A stretch of DNA of 64,000 nt from Semisulcospira habei (GCA_036245525.1 BTPG01000001.1:174194078-174258077); one strand, 5' to 3'. Positions 33,572 to 44,293 are shown, counted from the stretch's first letter. Translations and numbers: made by a program. The notes: generated by a model from the letters alone, not told the origin.

Positions 33572-33665
33572 CAGCCCTTTTGTCCAGCATTATCGCAAGA
33601 CATTTATAAAGGAGATATTGCGATCTACTAACTATTTAATGCTTAGAGTAGGTCACTTAAATGTT
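33572..33665 (+). repeat. Repeat J, diverged copy
   Basis: CAGCCCTTTTGTCCAGCATT, then GCAAGACATTTATAAAGGAG and ATATTGCGATCT, as at 24061 and 58923. Confidence 0.5.
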
Positions 33666-34240
33666 CCGAGATCTCCATAAACAAAACTGCTGCTTCAGTC
33701 TTAATTAATGTGTGAAGATCTTTTAGCTTGGACCTTACAGCCTAGTCGCCACACGACTGAACTAGCTAGCTGTTTCCACCTTTCAACTCATTCGTCCCAA
33801 AATCGCTATCGACACGCAAAAGGGTTAACTGATAAAAAGCATTCCTGTGTTCGCGTATATGTCATAAACAGAAATAATAGGCCCCAAACTGGTATAGACA
33901 CCGCGGACGACTGATCTCAAAGTTAGTTAAACAATGCAACTGACGGCGCACCAGACCCGGGACTGAGTGGGCCAGGAGCCCCGCTCTGACGTTTCTTCCA
34001 TTTCCGGTGTACACCTCTCGCCCGTGGCGCGAACTTCCGAGACCTCGCAGCCCTGTCCCACCCAGTAAACACAACACCGAGGACTTGACGCGTAAGACAG
34101 ACAGAAGGAAATGGAGACGAGGGGAATTTACTTTGTCCGTCGTGCAGTTCATATTGGGAAATTTGGACGTATAGACCAGATAGGGTTTGAGTAATTACAG
34201 GTCATTTGACATCGGAGCGCGTCCCCTGCACCAAAACGTC
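33666..34240. other. No gene recognised
   Basis: Mixed sequence. ACGCAAAAGGGTTAAC (33817) resembles the right end of hairpin L. No coding frame is supported. Confidence 0.35.
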
Positions 34241-34243
34241 TTC

Positions 34244-34316
34244 GGGCCCACGACGGCCGCAGCCGGTGGGCCCGCGCACAGCCGTGCGCGGGCCCACTGC
34301 GGCCGTCGTGGGCCCG
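34244..34316. mobile_element. Family F GC-rich hairpin
   Basis: GGGCCCACGACGGCCGCAG and its complement flank GGGCCCGCGCACAGCCGTGC. Related hairpins lie at 35187 and 40406. No TTAA was found at this copy. Confidence 0.5.
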
Positions 34317-34397
34317 CGGACCTTCGCTTTCTCAGGCAAGGTTTTTCGCAGATATATATCTTCGAGAATCTTTTTTCTACTGATACCGCTCATAGAA

Positions 34398-34528
34398 CAA
34401 ATGATATTCAGTGCCAGCAGACCTAAAACGATTTGCTTTCACGAAACTCGTGCAATTTGCCAAATGATATTCAGTGCCAGCAGACCTAAAACGATTTATC
34501 TTTCACGAAACTCGTGCAATTTGCCAAT
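34398..34528 (+). repeat. 63-bp tandem duplication
   Basis: Two copies of a 63-bp unit with ATGATATTCAGTGCCAGCAG and TTTCACGAAACTCGTGCAAT. Confidence 0.85.
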
Positions 34529-34576
34529 TTTTATGTGCAGTCGTAAAAATTCGGAAGGAACTTGTCAAGACTTGAT

Positions 34577-34800
34577 TTGACATCCCTAAATGTGCCCCAC
34601 ATATATTCAGCCAAGTACAACGGAGATCCATTTTCACGTTGACTAAGTTTTCTATTTGACATCCCTAAATGTGCCCCACATATATTCAGCCAAGTACAAC
34701 GGAGATCCATTTTCACGTTGACTAAGTTTTCTATTTAACATCCCTAAATGTGCCCCACATATATTCAGCCAAGTACAACGGAGATCCATTTTCACGTTTT
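34577..34800 (+). repeat. 79-bp tandem triplication
   Basis: Nearly three copies of a 79-bp unit starting ACATCCCTAAATGTGCCCCA and containing GGAGATCCATTTTCACGTT. The copies are almost identical. Confidence 0.9.
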
Positions 34801-35186
34801 CTAATCTGAAACAGCGCAGGCACAAAATTAATGAAGTCGGCATAGCGCATGCTTGACCTTGATACTGAAATCTTCCCGCCGGGACTGTATTAGGGTATTG
34901 CAAATGGTGTGTTCTTTCTTGTCTGTTCACCGAACTTTTACTTTACAGCAAAATCAGCAAATCGTCGGAGTTAAGTATAAAAAAATATAATTAAAAAAAT
35001 TATCAAGCAGGTGAATTAAATGATAAATGGCACTAAATTAAATTTGTTCTTGAAGTTGTACAGAAAAGTGTTTCTTTGCTGAGAAATTTTGAGAAAAAAT
35101 AAGTTCGCGCGTCAAACCATTCCGAAGGCGAAGAATACGTTATGTGTTCAGTTGTGCACTTCTGAAAATTCTACCCGACAAGCAAA
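34801..35186. other. No gene recognised
   Basis: AT-rich, apparently unique sequence with no convincing coding frame. Confidence 0.4.
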
Positions 35187-35264
35187 GGCCATCGGGCTGA
35201 CGTCAACCGCAGCCCGCCCACGCACGCTGTGCGCGGGCGGGCTGCGGTCAACGTCGGCCCGATA
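35187..35264. mobile_element. Family F GC-rich hairpin
   Basis: GGCCATCGGGCTGACGTCAA...TGACCGCAGCCCG-type arms around CGCACGCTGTGCGCG. Its outer flank (AGCAAAGGCCATCGG) matches the copy at 40406 in reverse. Confidence 0.5.
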
Positions 35265-35724
35265 AACTTTTGTTCACTGGGTGCTAATTGACTACAAAAG
35301 TAACAAACGGAAATCACCCCATTGCTCTTGGCTCAGGAGATAAGTTATGCCCAACAAATTAATGCACTAAAGCAACTACTGTGGAATTACAGTGGTAAAT
35401 GGCAGCTGGAAATACACTGGTCACCTGCCTCGATCGCCTACGCACCGAGGGAGATAACCAGTGTGAAGATGTTACTTTTTCAAGGCTCGTTTGAAAGTAC
35501 AGCAAGATTTGTTTTCGAATTTCCTAGGAAATGGTGTTCCAAAGAACATTGGCAGGGATAAAAGGAAAAGAAACTGAAATTTGGTCGCAGGTTCTGTTTG
35601 ATGAATTATGACCACCCCCCACGCCCCTCCACCCCCCCCCCTCCACCCCCACCCCCGTCTCCCTCCAAAAACCCAGCATGTAACTGAAAATAATTTGTCT
35701 TTTTCTATTGAATTCAACTCTCTG
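35265..35724. other. No gene recognised
   Basis: Apparently unique except for a C-rich block at 35612-35665. No coding frame is supported. Confidence 0.4.
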
Positions 35725-35938
35725 TTAACTCATTCAGCCCGACGCACGTATTTCCCAAATTTTGGAGGCGTCATCTAACGACTATGCACGTGTTGCAGGA
35801 GATGGATCGACCATGATAATTCAAGAGTAGTGCCAGATTAACTTGGCGCCGACAGGCGTCAAGCTATTCTGGCACTACCCTTGAATTATCATGGTCGACC
35901 CATCTCCGGCTGTAGTGCGTCAGGGCTGAATGGGTTAA
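35725..35938 (+). mobile_element. Family B TTAA-bounded hairpin
   Basis: 214 bp, TTAACTCATTCAGCCCG...AGGGCTGAATGGGTTAA. Arms are slightly mismatched (AGATTAACTTGG opposite GTCAAGCTATTCT). Confidence 0.75.
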
Positions 35939-35976
35939 TTAGTCGATCTGGACCTAACCTCCCCCCAAAAAGTAAA

Positions 35977-36046
35977 AACATTAAACGTTAAACGTTTAGG
36001 GCTTAACGTCTTTTGTCCACTACGAAGGTAATCATCTAAAAGAAAG
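35977..36046 (-). mobile_element. SINE3 tail fragment
   Basis: AACGTTAAACGTTTAGGGCT then TAACGTCTTTTGTCCACTAC and GAAGGTAATC. It matches the 3' part of the tRNA-derived SINE at 54893-55066. It is cut off where the family B copy begins. Confidence 0.5.
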
Positions 36047-36261
36047 TTAACTCATTCAGCCCTGACGCACTACAGCAGGAGATGGGTCGACCATGATAAT
36101 TCAAGGGAAGTGCCAGATTAGCTTGGCGCCTGTTGGCGCCAAGCTAATCTGGCACTGCCCTTGAATTATCATGGTCGATCCATCTTTTGCAACTGGTGCA
36201 TATGCATTAGATGACGCCTCCAAAAGTTTGGGAAATACGGCCGTCGGGCTGAATGAGTTAA
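36047..36261 (-). mobile_element. Family B TTAA-bounded hairpin
   Basis: 215 bp, TTAACTCATTCAGCCCTG...CGGGCTGAATGAGTTAA. Opposite orientation to the copy at 35725. Confidence 0.75.
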
Positions 36262-36267
36262 TAAAAC

Positions 36268-36404
36268 ATGTACATGTAAAGGACAGCCTGGGAGACGAAG
36301 CCAGGAGAGAGCAAATCAGGCGGCTGATCAGAGAGCAGTTGCAGCCAAGAACCAAAGACACGGCCCAGTCGGCGGGCGGCGACGCTGCGAACACGGATGC
36401 CTGA
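36268..36404 (+). other. Possible terminal coding exon fragment
   Basis: A GC-rich open stretch reads VKDSLGDEARREQIRRLIRE and ends AGGDAANTDA before TGA (36402). The charged, helix-like composition differs from the AT-rich surroundings. The frame continues leftward into the family B element, which is probably accidental. No clear acceptor site or domain was recognised. A polyadenylation-type AATAAA at 36787 and a 17-A run at 36843 lie downstream. It could be the 3' part of a host gene or retrocopy, or chance. Confidence 0.22.
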
Positions 36405-36429
36405 GCTACAGAAAACAGAAGAAAATTTC

Positions 36430-36483
36430 GCGTGTGCAGGTCTGTAAGCCGTAAGGTCCAAAATCACAGACCTGCACACGTAA
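36430..36483. mobile_element. Family D hairpin, short
   Basis: CGTGTGCAGGTCTGTAAGCC...AATCACAGACCTGCACACG. One inner arm (ATTTTGGACCTTACG) is missing. Confidence 0.5.
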
Positions 36484-36842
36484 GTATTATCTCTAAAGCT
36501 GCACCTTTTTAGTAAATGTTTGCTAGCTTTCTTCTTTGGTTCGTTATTCATTCGAATGAATAATGGGGGGAAAAATCACACCAATGTTTGTTTGGAATGT
36601 ACGTAAAGACACGCTAGCAGAGTGTCTCAGACAAGCATCCACGCGGCGGTCAGTAAAAGTAGTTCCAAGGCCATGGTATGTTTGACATGGTAGTTCAATA
36701 CTGAGATGTACGGTGCAGTACATTTGCATAAACATTCCGTGTTGTTTTCGTCTGGTTCAGTTTTGAGTCATTGTTGTTATTGGTTTAATAAAGGAGACAG
36801 TGGAGGTTCACACTCAGCCTCGTTCTGTCTGCGTGCCGGTCT
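36484..36842. other. No gene recognised; AATAAA then A run
   Basis: Apparently unique sequence containing AATAAA (36787-36792). A 17-A run (36843-36859) begins 51 bp after it. This resembles the end of a processed transcript, fused directly to the Penelope ORF. Confidence 0.3.
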
Positions 36843-36844
36843 AA

Positions 36845-38665
36845 AAAAAAAAAAAAAAAGACATCGTCATCAAACCAGCCGATAAAGGTGGCGCCGTCGT
36901 TGTATGGGACAGAGATCTGTACATCAAAGAGGCTTACAGACAGTTAGAGAACCCAGAACACTACCAACACCTTGACGAATGCTCCCTCCAAGCTGATCAA
37001 AAGCGCATCTCCAAGACAGTCAAAGAGATGATTCTTCAAGGAGAGCTTCCTTCAACAGCTAATCTCCTCATCAAAAAGCGGCCCAAGCAACCTAACTTTT
37101 ACCTTCTCCCAAAAATTCACAAACTCAACAATCCCGGCCGCCCCATAGTGTCAGCTTGCAGCTGTCCCACAGAACACATCTCCGAATACCTGGACATCAT
37201 CTTCCAACCCTTTGTCCAGTCTCTACCTACCTACATTAAAGACACCAACCATGCTCTAGAGATCATAGACCAAGTCAACCAGAAACAACTTTTCAAACCT
37301 GAACTGTTGTTTACACTTGATGTCACTTCACTATATACTGTCATACCGCACAATGACGGCCTCAATGCACTTTCGTACTTCCTCAACCAAAGAAGTCATA
37401 AACAACCTCCTACTCATACTCTTATACGTCTGGCTGAATTGGTTCTCTCTCTTAACAGTTTCTCCTTTGATGGCGTCACCTTCGCTCAGTGCAGTGGCAT
37501 AGCGATGGGCACTAAAATGGGACCCAGCTATGTCTGCCTCTTCATGGGTTTCCTTGAGAACCAAATACTTCAGACATACACCGGGCCTGTCCCTGAGATG
37601 TATAAACGCTACATCGATGATGGTATCGGAGCTACACACATGACCCACGCTGCACTTTTAGACTTCATTCACTTCGTGCAGGATTTCCACCCATCCATCA
37701 AGTTCACATACAATATATCAGCTACTTCAGTCGACTTTCTGGACATGAGCATCAGTATTGACTGCGGAATGTTGAAAACTTCAATACATTACAAGCCTAC
37801 CGATTCACATTCATACCTCGACTACCGCTCTTCGCACAACCCCAAATGTAAGAATAGCATCCCATTTTCTCAGTTTCTTCGGCTTAAAAGAATCTGTTCC
37901 GAAAAATCAGATTTTGATGTTCAATCCAAAGAAATGGCTGGATTTTTCATCGACAGACATTACCCACATACTGTTGTTCAAGGTTCTCTCCAAACAGTAC
38001 AAAAACTTAGTCGCGCGAGTATACTGCAGACTAAGCCTACCGCTGAGAGTGACAGGCCCATCGTAACCATGGTTTACCATCCGCACACCAATCCGGTTCG
38101 TAAAATACTTCTTTCTAACTGGGGTCTTTTGTCATCCAGTAAAGAGTCCGCTGCTATCTTTTCTGAACCTCCGTTGGTGGCTTTCAAGAGGGATATTAAT
38201 TTACGAGACATGCTTGTTCGCTCTACTCTTAAGCCTCGTTCTACCACCAGACCCTCCGGCTCCACACCGTGCAATGTTCCAAATTGCAAGACATGTCCTT
38301 TTATTTGCCCTTCTACAGTGGTGAATGGTCCACGCTACAAATTCAACATAGACAGATACTTCACATGTCAAACTACCAACGTGATTTATGTCATCTCCTG
38401 TGTGAAATGCGGCCAACTCTATGTTGGAGAGACGGAAAGAACCATCAACGACCGTTTTAAAGAACATCTTCAGTCGGTCAAGTACCATTACAATAGACCG
38501 GTCGGGCGACATTTCAACCAGGCCGATCACTCCGTCTCGGACATTCGTGTTAAAGGCCTCTGGCTTATGCAAGCCAGTAATGTCTGGGCCAGGAACGACC
38601 GAGAAAAATTTTTGATTAATAAACTGGGCACTGTGGCGCCACTCGGGATGAATATGAAAGATTAA
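36845..38665 (+). CDS. Penelope-like retroelement RT / GIY-YIG protein, 5'-truncated
   Basis: An uninterrupted frame of about 606 codons, open from an A run (stop TAA just before at 36842) to TAA at 38663. No start codon is assignable; it reads KDIVIKPADKGGAVVVWDRD, the beginning of the Penelope reverse transcriptase, so the N-terminal region is missing. Counting from the Met at 37028: LFTLDVTSLYT has the first catalytic Asp (about residue 98), CSGIAMGTKMGPSY follows, and YIDD (about 195-198) is the second catalytic box. A cysteine cluster CNVPNCKTC (about 415-423) leads into the GIY-YIG nuclease (VIYVISCVKCGQLYVGETER, from about 452), with later NDRFKEH, DREKF and GMN residues. Known function: target cleavage and reverse transcription of its own RNA in the nucleus. 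The intact frame suggests recent insertion. It could act only if the missing 5' part is supplied elsewhere. Confidence 0.9.
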   Translation, partial: KKKKKDIVIKPADKGGAVVVWDRDLYIKEAYRQLENPEHYQHLDECSLQADQKRISKTVKEMILQGELPSTANLLIKKRPKQPNFYLLPKIHKLNNPGRPIVSACSCPTEHISEYLDIIFQPFVQSLPTYIKDTNHALEIIDQVNQKQLFKPELLFTLDVTSLYTVIPHNDGLNALSYFLNQRSHKQPPTHTLIRLAELVLSLNSFSFDGVTFAQCSGIAMGTKMGPSYVCLFMGFLENQILQTYTGPVPEMYKRYIDDGIGATHMTHAALLDFIHFVQDFHPSIKFTYNISATSVDFLDMSISIDCGMLKTSIHYKPTDSHSYLDYRSSHNPKCKNSIPFSQFLRLKRICSEKSDFDVQSKEMAGFFIDRHYPHTVVQGSLQTVQKLSRASILQTKPTAESDRPIVTMVYHPHTNPVRKILLSNWGLLSSSKESAAIFSEPPLVAFKRDINLRDMLVRSTLKPRSTTRPSGSTPCNVPNCKTCPFICPSTVVNGPRYKFNIDRYFTCQTTNVIYVISCVKCGQLYVGETERTINDRFKEHLQSVKYHYNRPVGRHFNQADHSVSDIRVKGLWLMQASNVWARNDREKFLINKLGTVAPLGMNMKD

Positions 38666-39031
38666 CTTTTTGGACCTTACCTGTGTCTTCTGCTAACTGT
38701 CATTTACCTTACCGAGTCGCTTCTGTATGACTACTCACTAACCAGATAGGTGATGCTGGCGCTGATTGATATGTACTTTGTGCCTCCCATGGGGACTTTT
38801 TTCAGCGCTGGCCATACGTTAAGTTGGATCCCTTGCCCTTCCCTGTCGGGCGCCTGATCGCCGGTCCTTGGATTTATGCGCGGGTGTGGGGGGCGATCAT
38901 GTGCATTCCCTTGGGGATGTATGTGGTCGTCTTGTTCGCATGCCTGTGCGTTCGTCCGTGGGCTGGAGGGTGCCTGTTGGGTGGGGCTGGTGGCTCTGTT
39001 TGTTTGCCTTCCCCCCCCCCCTCCCTTTTTG

Positions 39032-39036
<5 letters not shown>

Positions 39037-39117
<81 letters not shown>
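39037..39117 (+). repeat. CT microsatellite
   Basis: A pure CT tract followed by C/T-rich sequence and a T run of about 33 (39193-39225), all within the Penelope 3' region. Confidence 0.95.
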
Positions 39118-39120
<3 letters not shown>

Positions 39121-39191
39121 CCCTTTCTCTCTCTCTTCCCTTTCCCCCTCCCCTTCCCCCGCCCCTTTTGTCTTTCTCTCCCCCCACACCC

Positions 39192-39226
<35 letters not shown>

Positions 39227-39496
39227 TTTGGAGTTACCCTTGAAGATGGTTTCACAACTACCTACTCTCCTCTTATACCATTATTCTCTTACTGAATTTG
39301 ATTATTTGCTTTGTTTCATCGATATTCCGTGTTGTGTACCATGCTAAATGCTGGGTTTTTTTTTCCGGGGGTCCTCCCGTTTTTCCCCGAGGTAGTCCTC
39401 AACTCGATGGTGATATAAGGTTTGCCTTCGGGTTGGTGTTTAGCTGGCTTTGTGTATTAGACACTCAGCCTACTTCGTGCCCAAGGGTACTCCCCG

Positions 39497-39499
<3 letters not shown>

Positions 39500-39579
<80 letters not shown>

Positions 39580-39640
39580 CCCCCCCCCCTCTCTCTCTCT
39601 CTCTCGCTGTCTCTCTTCTCTCTCTCTCTCTCCCCGGCCT
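39500..39640 (+). repeat. CT microsatellite
   Basis: A CT tract (39500-39571) with a C run, then more imperfect CT to about 39633, within the Penelope 3' region. Confidence 0.95.
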
Positions 39641-40154
39641 CACACACACGCATTTACATTTGCTCGCTCCTGCGCGCGCTTACACACACTCTTGTCTCTC
39701 GTGTTTAGTTTCTCTCGGAGTCTTTCTCTTACGATTTTTTTCTTTGACGTCATTTTTACTTTTGTTCTTCCTTTCCTTTTCTTTTCTTTTTCTTTTTACG
39801 TCACCTTCAGTTGCCACATTCCTTCTGCATCTGAAGATAAGTAGCGGCTAATGTCTCTGTTTGTTTGTCTATTTTGACAAAGGGTATTTACCCGAAATAT
39901 TAATAAATTGTGTTGTACCGTTTTTTCTAAGCGTGTTTCTTTCTCCGTTGGGTACTTCTTTGCATTTCACACGCTTGGCAGTCACCTTTTTGGTCTGGAT
40001 TGTTTATGTACATGTAAAGACATATGTTTGTGTGTCAACTAGACGCTGGGTATACGTTTCTACAAAATAGTTCTAAGCGCCATTGTAAGAAGAACAAAGG
40101 CGAACGCCCACACACGCACGCACGCAAGCAAGCATGCACGCACGCATACACTCA

Positions 40155-40173
40155 AGCACGGACGCGCGCGCAC

Positions 40174-40258
<85 letters not shown>
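40155..40258 (+). repeat. CA microsatellite
   Basis: CACG-type units from 40110 lead into a pure CA tract. 40259-40405 is unassigned and holds short CAA and CCA tracts. Confidence 0.95.
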
Positions 40259-40259
<1 letters not shown>

Positions 40260-40405
40260 TTGTCTGTCAGCAATAATATAGTGTTTCTTTAACCTTAGTT
40301 CGTTTTATTGGCGTCATTGGAATAAAGAAGAAAAACTACAGCAGCAACAACAACAACACCACCACCACCAAAAAAAAAAGCACCAGATTTCTTTTCTCTC
40401 CAGTA

Positions 40406-40522
40406 TTAACCCAATGCGCAAAGGTCGTCAGGTCGACGTCTGCCGCCGTTGGCCCGCGCACGGCCGTGCTCGGGCCAACGGCGGCCGACGTCGGCCCGAT
40501 GGCCTTTTGCGCAATGGGAATC
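40406..40522. mobile_element. Family F hairpin with TTAA at left end
   Basis: TTAACCCAATGCGCAAAGGTC...GGCCTTTTGCGCAATGGG encloses GACGTCTGCCGCCGTTGGCC, CGCGCACGGCCGTGCTCG and the complement. The right end has lost TTAA (GGGAATCC). Confidence 0.55.
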
Positions 40523-40719
40523 CACTATCCAGTGTTAGGAAGATAAAATGCTCAAAGCCGTGAATGTAAAAAATTCTTTGATGTAAGAGGCTTTGGTGTA
40601 AATATAGACATGACCGAGTCCTACTTTCAAGCCATTCATTGACAGTGGCCGGGCGCGTAACCTCCAAGATTCATCGGGCCTACATCGGCCGACGTCAGTC
40701 AGCTCACTGGGACCTTCCA

Positions 40720-40976
40720 TTAACCCAGTCAGCCTCAACGTACCTCAGCAAGAGCTGGATCGACCATGATAATTCAAGAGTAGTGCCGGATTCGTTTGGC
40801 GCCAACAGGTCAATCCATCTCATCGACCATGATAATTTAAGGGTGCGATCAGGCGCAAAGCTAATCTGGCACTACCTTTGAATTATCATGGCCGATCAAT
40901 GTCCTGCAAGTGATAATAGTCTTTCAGTGATTCCTCTAAAATGTCAGAAATGCAGCCTTGGGGCTCAATAGGTTGC
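40720..40976 (+). mobile_element. Family B copy, rearranged
   Basis: TTAACCCAGTCAGCCTC at the left and GGGGCTCAATAGGTTGC at the right. Inside, the left arm (ATCGACCATGATAATTCAAG) occurs twice and the GGCGCC core is broken into GGCGCCAACAG and CAGGCGCAAAG. Confidence 0.55.
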
Positions 40977-41139
40977 CTACCTCTGCGCGAGAAACATAGG
41001 TCTACACTGCTGCAAACAGAGAGAGCGAGAGGTAAAATCCTCACGAGTCCCTGCAGATGCGGAATAAAAGTTTAGGGTCGGCTTTGTGAATTAACTAAAA
41101 ATGTTCCGTAAATTATGTTCTTGAACTCTGTTACTTCAA

Positions 41140-41217
41140 TGAACCCTTTGGGTGTCGGTAGCGATTTCCTGCAGGAATCAACTCGACCAAAATCGGTACC
41201 GACACCCAAAGGGTTAA
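41140..41217. mobile_element. Hairpin L, TTAA-type
   Basis: TGAACCCTTTGGGTGTCGGT...ACCGACACCCAAAGGGTTAA with TTAA at the right and TGAA at the left. The inner part GCGATTTCCTGCAGGAATCA is also self-complementary. Confidence 0.55.
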
Positions 41218-41399
41218 AGAGAAAATGACACATAATAACTGCCCTGCGCTCTAGCTGGCGAAATTTCTCATCGGTTGAAGAAATGCGTCTCGCAGTTGGA
41301 AACGCGACAGGAAAGGCTCACAAAAATGTACACCTACGCGGTGTGAAAGAACGATCAATAATCATCGCGGATAGTCGCGCGTTTGAATTAGCGATTAGA

Positions 41400-41466
41400 T
41401 AACGCACGATCTAGTTCGTAATTTTTAAATTAGAGAAAATTAAAGGAACCTCTCTCTCCGAAGGTG

Positions 41467-41554
<88 letters not shown>

Positions 41555-41613
41555 CGCACGATCTAGTTCGTAATTTTTAAATTAGAGAAAATTAAAGGAA
41601 CCTCTCTCTCCGA

Positions 41614-41620
<7 letters not shown>
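41400..41620 (+). repeat. 152-bp tandem duplication with GT tract
   Basis: AACGCACGATCTAGTTCGTA through CCTCTCTCTCCGAAGGTGT occurs at 41401 and again at 41553, each copy followed by a GT tract. Confidence 0.85.
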
Positions 41621-41694
<74 letters not shown>

Positions 41695-41751
41695 TGCGTG
41701 CGTGCGTGCTTGCGATGGTGTGTGTGTGTGTGTGTGCGCGTGTTTTGCGAT

Positions 41752-41825
<74 letters not shown>
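41617..41825 (+). repeat. Compound GT microsatellite
   Basis: GT tracts at 41617-41690 and 41755-41825, separated by GTGCGTGC and TTGCGATGGTG units. Confidence 0.95.
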
Positions 41826-41826
<1 letters not shown>

Positions 41827-43095
41827 TACCCCTACCCTCCTCCACCCCCGGTCACACCATTCTCCAACCCCTTTCCGAAAAAAATTTGAACACCATCGGC
41901 TGTAGTGGTTTCACTATCACCTAGTGTTTCGGCAGCTAGGTTCTGTGCACAACGGTTTTGCACCCAACTCTAAGTTCTCGCGAGATCTTGGTTTTTAAAT
42001 GCGGTGATGATGGATCGCCAAACTGCTAAGATTGCTTGTGCTCTGAAAAAAATGGTGGGAAAACTAAACTTTTATAAGAGTGCTTAAGTTCGTCAAGTGC
42101 CTGATGCGAAACTAATTTGTGAGGGACTCCAGGTATGAAAACACTAGGTGCTAAGACCAATTAATAAACGATCGCGTTCCCATGACTCACAGTCTTTGTG
42201 CACGAAGCCAAAACATTGTAAAAATAAAACAAAACTTAAGAAGAAATCAATACAGGCAGAAATGTTGGAGATTATAATTATACATGTATTGTGGACATGA
42301 CCGCACAATGCTCATTAAGAAAACCTTTTAGCAATATTACGCTCACGACTCCGACTTACACGTATTGCGCTTATAAATGGCGTGGGAATAGTTATGTACT
42401 TATGGTTGTAAACGTGTCTGTGTGGATGCATTCGTCTTCATTTCAGAGTTACTACATAAAAGTCAAGTTTGCAAAACAGTGGAAATTTAGTGAAGAATAG
42501 CTCAGCAACTACAGCCGTTTTAAATACGTGGTTTCTGCAAAAATAGGACTTGCATCGGATCTTCATATAAGAAAGAAAGAATTAGCTCTCTGCGATATGT
42601 GGTTGGATTTTGGTGCTCACTTGATTACAGACGGCGAGCTTCAAGTCTCTAAAATATGGTTACAGAGTAAGTGTGTATTAGTCAAATGCGCACCAAAAGC
42701 CATCTTTATGTCGTTACCCTCATATACGGTGGCTTTACCATGACAGGCATGTCTGCAGGCAGCAAACACTATACGCTTAAGTTCTTTATGGGAAAATGAA
42801 AAGCGGTGTTCCCTTCCTACATAAAAAGAAGGCCTGCACAGATCACATCACATGCTCAAACACCAGTAAACGGCTAACTAAAATCCACTCAACGTACATG
42901 GTGTGAGATGGGCATAGATGTGAATGGACTGGGCCAATCCCTTTGAATAGAGACAGAGATTCCTCTCTGAGCATCATGAGTATACCTCTTCAAGGTGGAA
43001 CAAAAACAAACAAAACAAGACAAGCTTCATACCTCCATGCCTACCTCCGTCTAAGGAGATACGTGAGTGCAGGGACATGCGAAAAATACAGAAAG
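41826..43095. other. No gene recognised
   Basis: The longest apparently unique stretch here. Short open frames exist (for example 42528-42743) but no domain or splice pattern supports a gene. Confidence 0.4.
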
Positions 43096-43132
43096 GGGGG
43101 GGGGGGGGTGACGCGGGGGGGGGGGGGGGGGG
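43096..43132 (+). repeat. G homopolymer runs
   Basis: Two G runs (about 12 and 19) separated by TGACGC. The sequence could form a G-quadruplex. Confidence 0.85.
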
Positions 43133-43137
43133 GCGGC

Positions 43138-43180
43138 TGCAGTAACTCATGAGACCCTATGCCTCTAGCAGAAAAAGTGC
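43138..43180 (+). mobile_element. Family C fragment
   Basis: AACTCATGAGACCCTATGCC then TCTAGCAGAAAAAGTG. It is a right arm only. Confidence 0.35.
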
Positions 43181-43799
43181 ACTGCGAAAGGTCGTAAGAC
43201 TTGTCCTCTAAAATGTGCAAGCTTGTTACAGAATCGTTACAATCTAAAACTTCAGCGTTTGCCGTGGCTCACGGAAATCTGTGCTTTTTGCACTAGCAAG
43301 AGGGCTGCTGAGAATCATGTCGATATTGGCTCATTGCATCTGCACGGGCTCACGAGAAGCAATGTCCCTTTAAGGCGGAAAAGACGCTGGACAAAGGCGT
43401 GTATCACATTAATTGAATATACGCCTTCAAAGAGCGTTGCAACTAAACTACAAAATGACACACAGCCTGCAGGGGCGCCTTGGAATGATCCTGTAACATG
43501 CAGCGCCATTTTGCGTCATACGTCGGACATAAATGAGTGCTAGTACTAAGGTCCAAGATCACATACCAACACGATCGTGATTGTCTCCCTTGATGAGTTG
43601 TATACAGAAATAAGTCTTAAGTCTAGGTGCAAAGTTACATCCATTTATTTACATAAATCTAAATAGAGTTTAAAAACAAATGTGTGACGTGTTTATTAAT
43701 TTTAGTACATTTTTTTTAAATGTATACATGCGTAAGTTATTTCAAATTTTCATGACGATTAAGTTTTTCTTTCTCCATTTGTCTTGTCATTTAATTTAC

Positions 43800-43990
43800 T
43801 AGGTGTGCATTTGTAGAAAAAATGTCCTAGTAATCTTAATTGACTGCCAAAATAGGTTTCATTGACATAAACATGTTCCACTGAGTTAGTTCCATTAATT
43901 TACATAGGTGTGCATTTCATATAAATGTCCTAGTAATCTTTATTGACAGCAACAGTAAGTTCCAGTGACATAAACTTGTTCCATTGTCAT
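43800..43990 (+). repeat. Diverged tandem duplication (about 107 bp)
   Basis: TAGGTGTGCATTTGTAG, AATGTCCTAGTAATCTT and GACATAAACATGTTCCA recur about 107 bp later with substitutions. 43181-43799 holds nothing recognised apart from a partial family D arm (AAGGTCCAAGATCAC, 43550). Confidence 0.7.
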
Positions 43991-44083
43991 AAAAATTAAC
44001 CGAAACAACGCACTGTAAAACGTAATCCTGATATGCCATAATAAGTTAATAATAGATGGTGAATACAATATAGCGATGCTTTC

Positions 44084-44293
44084 TTAGCTTTTCCAATTCC
44101 AGTGACCGCAGAACATGTTCTGAAATCTTTGTTAATTCAACGCCAAAGAACTAAGGAAAACAGCGGATAAAATGTAGTTTCAGCAAGAGAAATAGATCCT
44201 CATGAGCCCCCGCAACTGCGGGGGCTCATGAGGATCTATGTCTCCTTGCAGTTGCACCGTGTTCAGTTGATTTTTTTCGGCAGTGAAGAGTTG
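44084..44293 (+). mobile_element. Family C hairpin, full length
   Basis: TTAGCTTTTCCAATTCCAGT, GTTAATTCAACGCCAAAG, hairpin ATAGATCCTCATGAGCCCCC and complement, ending CAGTGAAGAGTTGA. Both terminal TTAA sites carry one change. Confidence 0.65.

Larger units (their letters stand above)
38666..40001 (+). mobile_element. Penelope-like element 3' region
   Basis: Continues from the RT/endonuclease ORF and holds two CT tracts and a T run. It ends in the block repeated elsewhere: AGATAAGTAGCGGCTAATGT, TCTATTTTGACAAAGGGTAT, AATATTAATAAATTGTG, CTTGGCAGTCACCTTTTTGG. Copies of this end at 33040, 48522, 49207 and 56027 define the element's 3' terminus. No target duplication was established here. Confidence 0.75.

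Noticed and set aside
38731..39851. Open frames rich in Ser/Leu or Arg/Glu
   Set aside because: They are translations of CT microsatellites in the Penelope 3' region.
42528..42743. 71-codon frame in apparently unique sequence
   Set aside because: No domain, no splice signals examined convincingly, and a length expected by chance.
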